Source: Streptococcus sp. zg-86
Lineage (GTDB): Bacteria; Bacillota; Bacilli; Lactobacillales; Streptococcaceae
Reading direction: 5' to 3'
NCBI RefSeq assembly: GCF_017639855.1
Contig: NZ_CP072115.1
Span: forward strand, 434,001 to 498,000
Length of the DNA stretch: 64,000 bases
The notes under the pieces: generated by a model
What the model was told of the DNA's origin: nothing
What the model saw: only the letters and a program-made list of their open reading frames with translations
The model's database searches: none
Program-made: the position numbers and the translations under genes
Part shown: positions 60,565 to 64,000 of the stretch, piece after piece
Numbering within the stretch: the first letter of the stretch is position 1
Layout of the letters: every line of letters starts with the position of its first letter

Positions 60565-61890
60565 ATGAGAATTGGACTATTTACAGATACCTATTTTCCT
60601 CAGGTATCAGGAGTTGCAACTTCTATTAAGACCCTGAAAACAGAGTTAGAAAAGCAGGGACATCGTGTTTTTATCTTTACGACAACGGATAAGGATGTCA
60701 ATCGCTATGAAGATTGGGATATTATTCGGATTCCAAGTGTGCCTTTTTTCGCCTTTAAAGATCGGAGAATCGCCTATCGGGGATTTACAGATGCGTTGAA
60801 GATTGCCAGTCGCTATGATTTGGATATTATCCATACACAGACGGAATTCTCCTTAGGAATTTTGGGGAAAATGGTTGCTCGAGAACTGGATATTCCTGTT
60901 GTACATACCTACCATACGCAGTATGAAGATTATGTGCGCTATATTGCAAATGGGAAATTAATTCGTCCCAGCATGGTCAAATACTTGGTTCGAGCTTTTT
61001 TCAAGGATTTGGATGGGGTGATTTGTCCGAGCGAAATTGTGGACAATCTTCTGAACGACTATCATATATTGGTATCCAAACGCGTGATTCCAACAGGGAT
61101 TGAATTAGCAAAATTTGATCGACCAGAAATTACGTCAGATATGGTAGCTGAATTGCGTGAGAACTTGGGAATTGAAGAAGATGAAACCATGTTGCTGAGC
61201 CTGTCACGGATTTCTTATGAAAAAAATATTCAGGCTGTTATTGCAGCCATACCACGGATTTTATTAGAAAATAAGAAGGTCAAACTAGTCATTGCAGGAG
61301 GCGGCCCTTATGCGGAGGAGTTGAGGCAGCAAATTATAGATTTGCAGTTAGAGAATTGTGTTTTGATGACAGGGATGATAGCGCCAAGTGAAACAGCGCT
61401 CTATTATAAGGCTGCGGATTTCTTTATCTCTGCTTCAACTAGCGAAACGCAGGGGCTGACTTATTTAGAAAGTCTAGCCTCTGGCACACCGATTATTGCA
61501 GCATGGAATCCCTATTTAGAAAATGTTGTGACAGATAAAATGTTTGGTACCCTATATCAGCGAGAAGCTGAGTTGGCTGATGCAGTGTTGGATGCCATAG
61601 TTGTCACCCCTAACATGAATCCTTATCAGTTGGAAAGAAAGCTGTATGAGATTTCAGCTGAAAATTTTGGTCGTAGGGTCTATGAATACTATCTTGATTT
61701 AAAAATTTCTCATGATTTTAAGCGCGAACACATCCATGAAGATAGCACAGCAGAAACCTTATTAAAAGAAGCAATTAGTTTACCCAAACGGGCCTTTGTC
61801 AAGTCATCGGACACGACGGCGGCGATTGTAAAAAAATCAGTAGAGCAAGTAAAATCGATTCGGAATTATTTTGAAGATGAAGAAAAGTGA
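60565..61890 (+). CDS. 1,2-diacylglycerol 3-alpha-glucosyltransferase (GT4)
   Basis: A 441-residue GT-B enzyme. MRIGLFTDTYFPQVSGVATSI is the acceptor-domain start typical of monoglucosyl-diacylglycerol synthases; VHTYHTQYEDYVRY, VIPTGIELAKF, VIAGGGPYAEELR and STSETQGLTYLESLASGTP follow, the last holding the donor glutamates. It acts at the inner membrane face to make glucosyl-diacylglycerol, an anchor precursor for lipoteichoic acid. It abuts cpoA. A C-terminal basic/acidic tail (about 390-441) may bind membrane. Confidence 0.88.
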   Translation: MRIGLFTDTYFPQVSGVATSIKTLKTELEKQGHRVFIFTTTDKDVNRYEDWDIIRIPSVPFFAFKDRRIAYRGFTDALKIASRYDLDIIHTQTEFSLGILGKMVARELDIPVVHTYHTQYEDYVRYIANGKLIRPSMVKYLVRAFFKDLDGVICPSEIVDNLLNDYHILVSKRVIPTGIELAKFDRPEITSDMVAELRENLGIEEDETMLLSLSRISYEKNIQAVIAAIPRILLENKKVKLVIAGGGPYAEELRQQIIDLQLENCVLMTGMIAPSETALYYKAADFFISASTSETQGLTYLESLASGTPIIAAWNPYLENVVTDKMFGTLYQREAELADAVLDAIVVTPNMNPYQLERKLYEISAENFGRRVYEYYLDLKISHDFKREHIHEDSTAETLLKEAISLPKRAFVKSSDTTAAIVKKSVEQVKSIRNYFEDEEK

Positions 61891-61912
61891 TTGCTTGGTA
61901 CGAGAAAAATAG

Positions 61913-61943
61913 GAGGTGAGGCAGAGTGACTCATCTCTTTTTT
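61913..61943 (+). terminator. Terminator of the glycolipid operon
   Basis: GAGGTGAG and CTCATCTC pair across a 9-base loop, followed by TTTTTT. Confidence 0.8.
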
Positions 61944-62008
61944 ACGAGATAGGCAAAATGACCCCTTCAGACTGAGTATGCCCACGAGAAAGTTTGTTTA
62001 GAAATAGA

Positions 62009-62046
62009 GTAAAGCGCTTTCGTTTCTGCGTAAAATAGGGTATGAT
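62009..62046 (+). promoter_or_regulatory. Candidate promoter and cre site before the M26 protease gene
   Basis: TAAAGCGCTTTCG (62010-62022) has the palindromic core AAAGCGCTTT of CcpA sites, and TATGAT at 62041-62046 can serve as -10. The cre would overlap the -35 region, consistent with repression by CcpA. The match to the full cre is partial. Confidence 0.45.
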
Positions 62047-62080
62047 AGGGATAAGAAAAGAGATAAGAGAGGGTAGTAAG

Positions 62081-64000
62081 GTGAGAAATCAAGGGAAATT
62101 AATTCGGTTTGCCATTCGGACTTTAACGGTCGGTGTTTGTTCGGCAATGGTCGGTTTATTGGTAGGAATGGTTGGAAGTTCTTCTGTTGAAGCTACAGAA
62201 GAAACAGCGAGAGTGCAGTTAACCTACCAATATGTGGCAGAAGACGAATTAGCAGAAACAGAGAAGCAGGTCTTACGGTCAGATTTACCACAAGTGGCTG
62301 ACCATTCTGTGACTTACTATTTGGTCTATCGTTTGGACAAGCAAGTCAGTCTCCCCAAAACCGCTAGCCATGCTAGACTTCTTCCCTTGATTGGTGGAGC
62401 TTGTTTGCTGGTGATTGCGGTTCGGCAGTTGAAAAAGCAAAGAACAGTAGTTTCGTTATTGTTGTTTACAAGTCTGGGTGGGGTTAGTTTTATTTCACAG
62501 GTTGATGCCCTACATGTTTCACTTTTTGCCCAGTATTCGCAGACATTTTTGTTAAATAAGGGAGATGCCTTACCGGATGGTAGGATTCAGATTGACGGCT
62601 ATTCCTTTATTGGCTATCTTGAAAAGAGTGGTGAGGAGGAGCTCGTTGCTGATGAATTGACCGCTTCGTCAGAAGTATCTCCTATGGACAAGAGTGTTTC
62701 AGAAAAGCATTTTGCAAGTACGGACTCTTCTCCGCTGTTAACAGAGGTATCTAGGATAGCAGTAGCTCAAGCTGTAAGTCCCCAAGTTAACGTATCTTCT
62801 GTTCCGTCAAGTGCTGAAAGCCTTGAAACTCCTGCTACCACGAACCCAGCTTCTGAGCCAACAGATACGACAGATATATCAACTACTAAGGAATCTGAAA
62901 GCGTAGAAATTATTTCAACTACTCCATCTTCTGATTCTTCCTCGTCAAGTGTTGAAAGCCTTGAAACTCCTGTTGCCACGAACCCAAATTCTGAAGCAAC
63001 TGACACAGCAGAAGCGCCAAATCCCACGGATACAGGAACAGTAGCAATCACACCAGTAACTCCGGCAGATAGTGATTTATCTGCCCCTAATTCATCTTCT
63101 GACACATCGAGTGATGATAGTCTAGAAACTCCTGTTACCACGAACCCAAATTCTGAAGCGGCTGACACAACAGAGGTGCCAAATCCCATGGGTACAGGAA
63201 CAGCCGCCACCGCCCCAGTAACTCCAGCAGATACTGGTTCAGCTCACCCTAATTCATCTTCTGCCACGTCGAGTGATGATAGTCTAGAAACTCCTGTTGC
63301 CACGAACCCCAATTCTGAAGCGGCTGGCACAACAGAAGTGCCAAATCCCACGGATACAGGAACAGTAGCAATCACACCAGTAACTCCGGCAGATAGTGAT
63401 TTATCTGCCCCTAATTCATCTTCTGACACATCAAATGTTGAAAGCCTTGAAACTCCTGTTGCCACGAACCCAGCTTCTGATGCGACTGATACAGCAGAAG
63501 TGCCAAATTCCATGGGTACAGGAACAGCCACTACCACACCAGAAACTCCAGCAGATAGTGATTTATCTGACCCTAATTCATCTTCTGACACATCAAATGT
63601 TGAAAGTATTGAAAATTCTGTCGCACCGCAACCGGGTTCTGATGCGTCAGATTTACCAAATGTTACGGAACCTGAAGATACACCAAATCCTCCAACAGCT
63701 CCAATTCTTTCAGAAGAAAACTTTTCCGAAAAGCCAGATAGCTTATCAGAGGTAGACAGCACAGAAAATGATCAAGATTCGGTTCGTCATATGCTTGAGC
63801 AAGGAACAAACAAGAATATTAGTCAGTATCGTGATGAAGAAGGGGAGCTTCGCTCCATTCTTTGGGCTAAGGGAATACGGCCTCCTCAAATGGGAAATGA
63901 AGGTGATTTCAAAAAGACAATTACTCCAGCTGGTCATAAAACCTATATCGAATACAAGGCGCCTTTTGTCGCAAACCAAGGCTGGTATGATATTAATAAA
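62081..64000 (+). CDS. M26 zinc metalloprotease (ZmpC/IgA1-protease-like) surface protein, N-terminal part
   Basis: The frame is open for 640 codons to the window edge. GTG at 62081 follows GAGAGGG by 7 bases. Residues 1-40 look like a signal segment (RFAIRTLTVGVCSAMVGLL, ending near SVEA). L91-PKTA-95 is a variant sortase motif followed by two membrane stretches (about 101-117, 126-145): the N-terminal LPxTG arrangement peculiar to streptococcal M26 proteases. A Ser/Thr/Pro-rich region (about 215-560) holds 54-residue repeats. The last 70 residues, with GWYDINK, resemble the M26 N-terminal domain. The zinc site HExxH lies beyond the window, so protease activity is inferred. Confidence 0.78.
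   Translation, partial: MRNQGKLIRFAIRTLTVGVCSAMVGLLVGMVGSSSVEATEETARVQLTYQYVAEDELAETEKQVLRSDLPQVADHSVTYYLVYRLDKQVSLPKTASHARLLPLIGGACLLVIAVRQLKKQRTVVSLLLFTSLGGVSFISQVDALHVSLFAQYSQTFLLNKGDALPDGRIQIDGYSFIGYLEKSGEEELVADELTASSEVSPMDKSVSEKHFASTDSSPLLTEVSRIAVAQAVSPQVNVSSVPSSAESLETPATTNPASEPTDTTDISTTKESESVEIISTTPSSDSSSSSVESLETPVATNPNSEATDTAEAPNPTDTGTVAITPVTPADSDLSAPNSSSDTSSDDSLETPVTTNPNSEAADTTEVPNPMGTGTAATAPVTPADTGSAHPNSSSATSSDDSLETPVATNPNSEAAGTTEVPNPTDTGTVAITPVTPADSDLSAPNSSSDTSNVESLETPVATNPASDATDTAEVPNSMGTGTATTTPETPADSDLSDPNSSSDTSNVESIENSVAPQPGSDASDLPNVTEPEDTPNPPTAPILSEENFSEKPDSLSEVDSTENDQDSVRHMLEQGTNKNISQYRDEEGELRSILWAKGIRPPQMGNEGDFKKTITPAGHKTYIEYKAPFVANQGWYDINK
62820..63620 (+). repeat. 162-bp tandem repeats coding a 54-residue spacer
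   Basis: The marker LETPV-TNP recurs with the codon GAA at 62963, 63125, 63287 and 63449, exactly 162 bases apart; a first copy at 62825 is 138 away and a last, diverged copy (IENSVAPQP) lies near 63610. Units also share VTPADSDLSAPNSSSDTS. In-frame length keeps the protein open. Confidence 0.85.

Noticed and set aside
62767..63762. Two long minus-strand frames of 147 and 172 codons
   Set aside because: They are antisense shadows of the 162-bp repeats of the M26 protein gene, with no ribosome site and a repetitive composition.

Overview
The window looks like chromosome from a Streptococcus of the S. suis type (genus confident, species tentative). Evidence: a type II-A CRISPR locus with a Cas9 closely resembling that of S. 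pyogenes, lying between folD and the xseA-xseB-ispA-tlyA-argR-recN run; the recN-degV-lipase-ypmS-hup order; the pepQ/ccpA/glycolipid glycosyltransferase block; low-GC coding; and small streptococcal families such as DUF3272. No tRNA, rRNA or intact transposase was seen.

Layout. 1-254 is the 3' end of folD. 466-11157 is the CRISPR-Cas locus: a minus-strand tracrRNA, a lone inverted CRISPR repeat, cas9-cas1-cas2-csn2, and an array of 64 repeats and 63 spacers. 11158-12145 is non-coding and holds 115-bp tandem hairpin units in front of xseA. 12146-20919 carries DNA repair, isoprenoid and regulatory genes, ending with hup and a decayed phage-type integrase tail. 21418-26754 holds a GNAT enzyme, the upper mevalonate pathway (thiolase, mvaS, mvaA, minus strand) and gpmA. 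27501-32696 holds gloA, a peptidoglycan deacetylase, a DEAD-box helicase, an oxidoreductase and udk. 32838-37855 is the leucine operon with an attenuation leader. 37939-45686 holds a free Met-sulfoxide reductase, dnaX, mgtC, birA, an M42 peptidase, a DUF975 protein and tgt. 46199-52241 holds a MerR-TipAS regulator and an icd-gltA-acn operon that makes 2-oxoglutarate. 52433-56390 is a regulator/oxidoreductase/dioxygenase/hydrolase stretch. 56912-61890 holds pepQ, ccpA and two glycolipid synthases. 62081 to the end is the start of a large M26-type (ZmpC/IgA1-protease-like) surface protein.

The most interesting signal is upstream of cas9. Between the tracrRNA and cas9 lies a single CRISPR repeat (35 of 36 bases) on the tracrRNA strand. 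A minus-strand promoter about 24 bases before it would make one RNA of guide, repeat, anti-repeat and tracr tail: a natural single-guide RNA. The last 11 bases of the guide match a site just downstream of the cas9 promoter -10 box, followed by an AGG PAM. This is the architecture of a Cas9 autorepressor, comparable to the long-form tracrRNA of S. pyogenes, here built from a nearly full-length repeat.

Other threads are small mobile or repetitive DNAs (a nested MITE-like element at 43.2 kb with a short relative whose end supplies a GNAT stop codon, 41-bp minisatellites at two loci, and a dispersed 19-bp dyad), several genes whose start codon sits where transcription should begin (likely leaderless mRNAs), and readable regulatory sites (leucine attenuator, 19-bp-spacer MerR promoter, paired TTGTAA palindromes).
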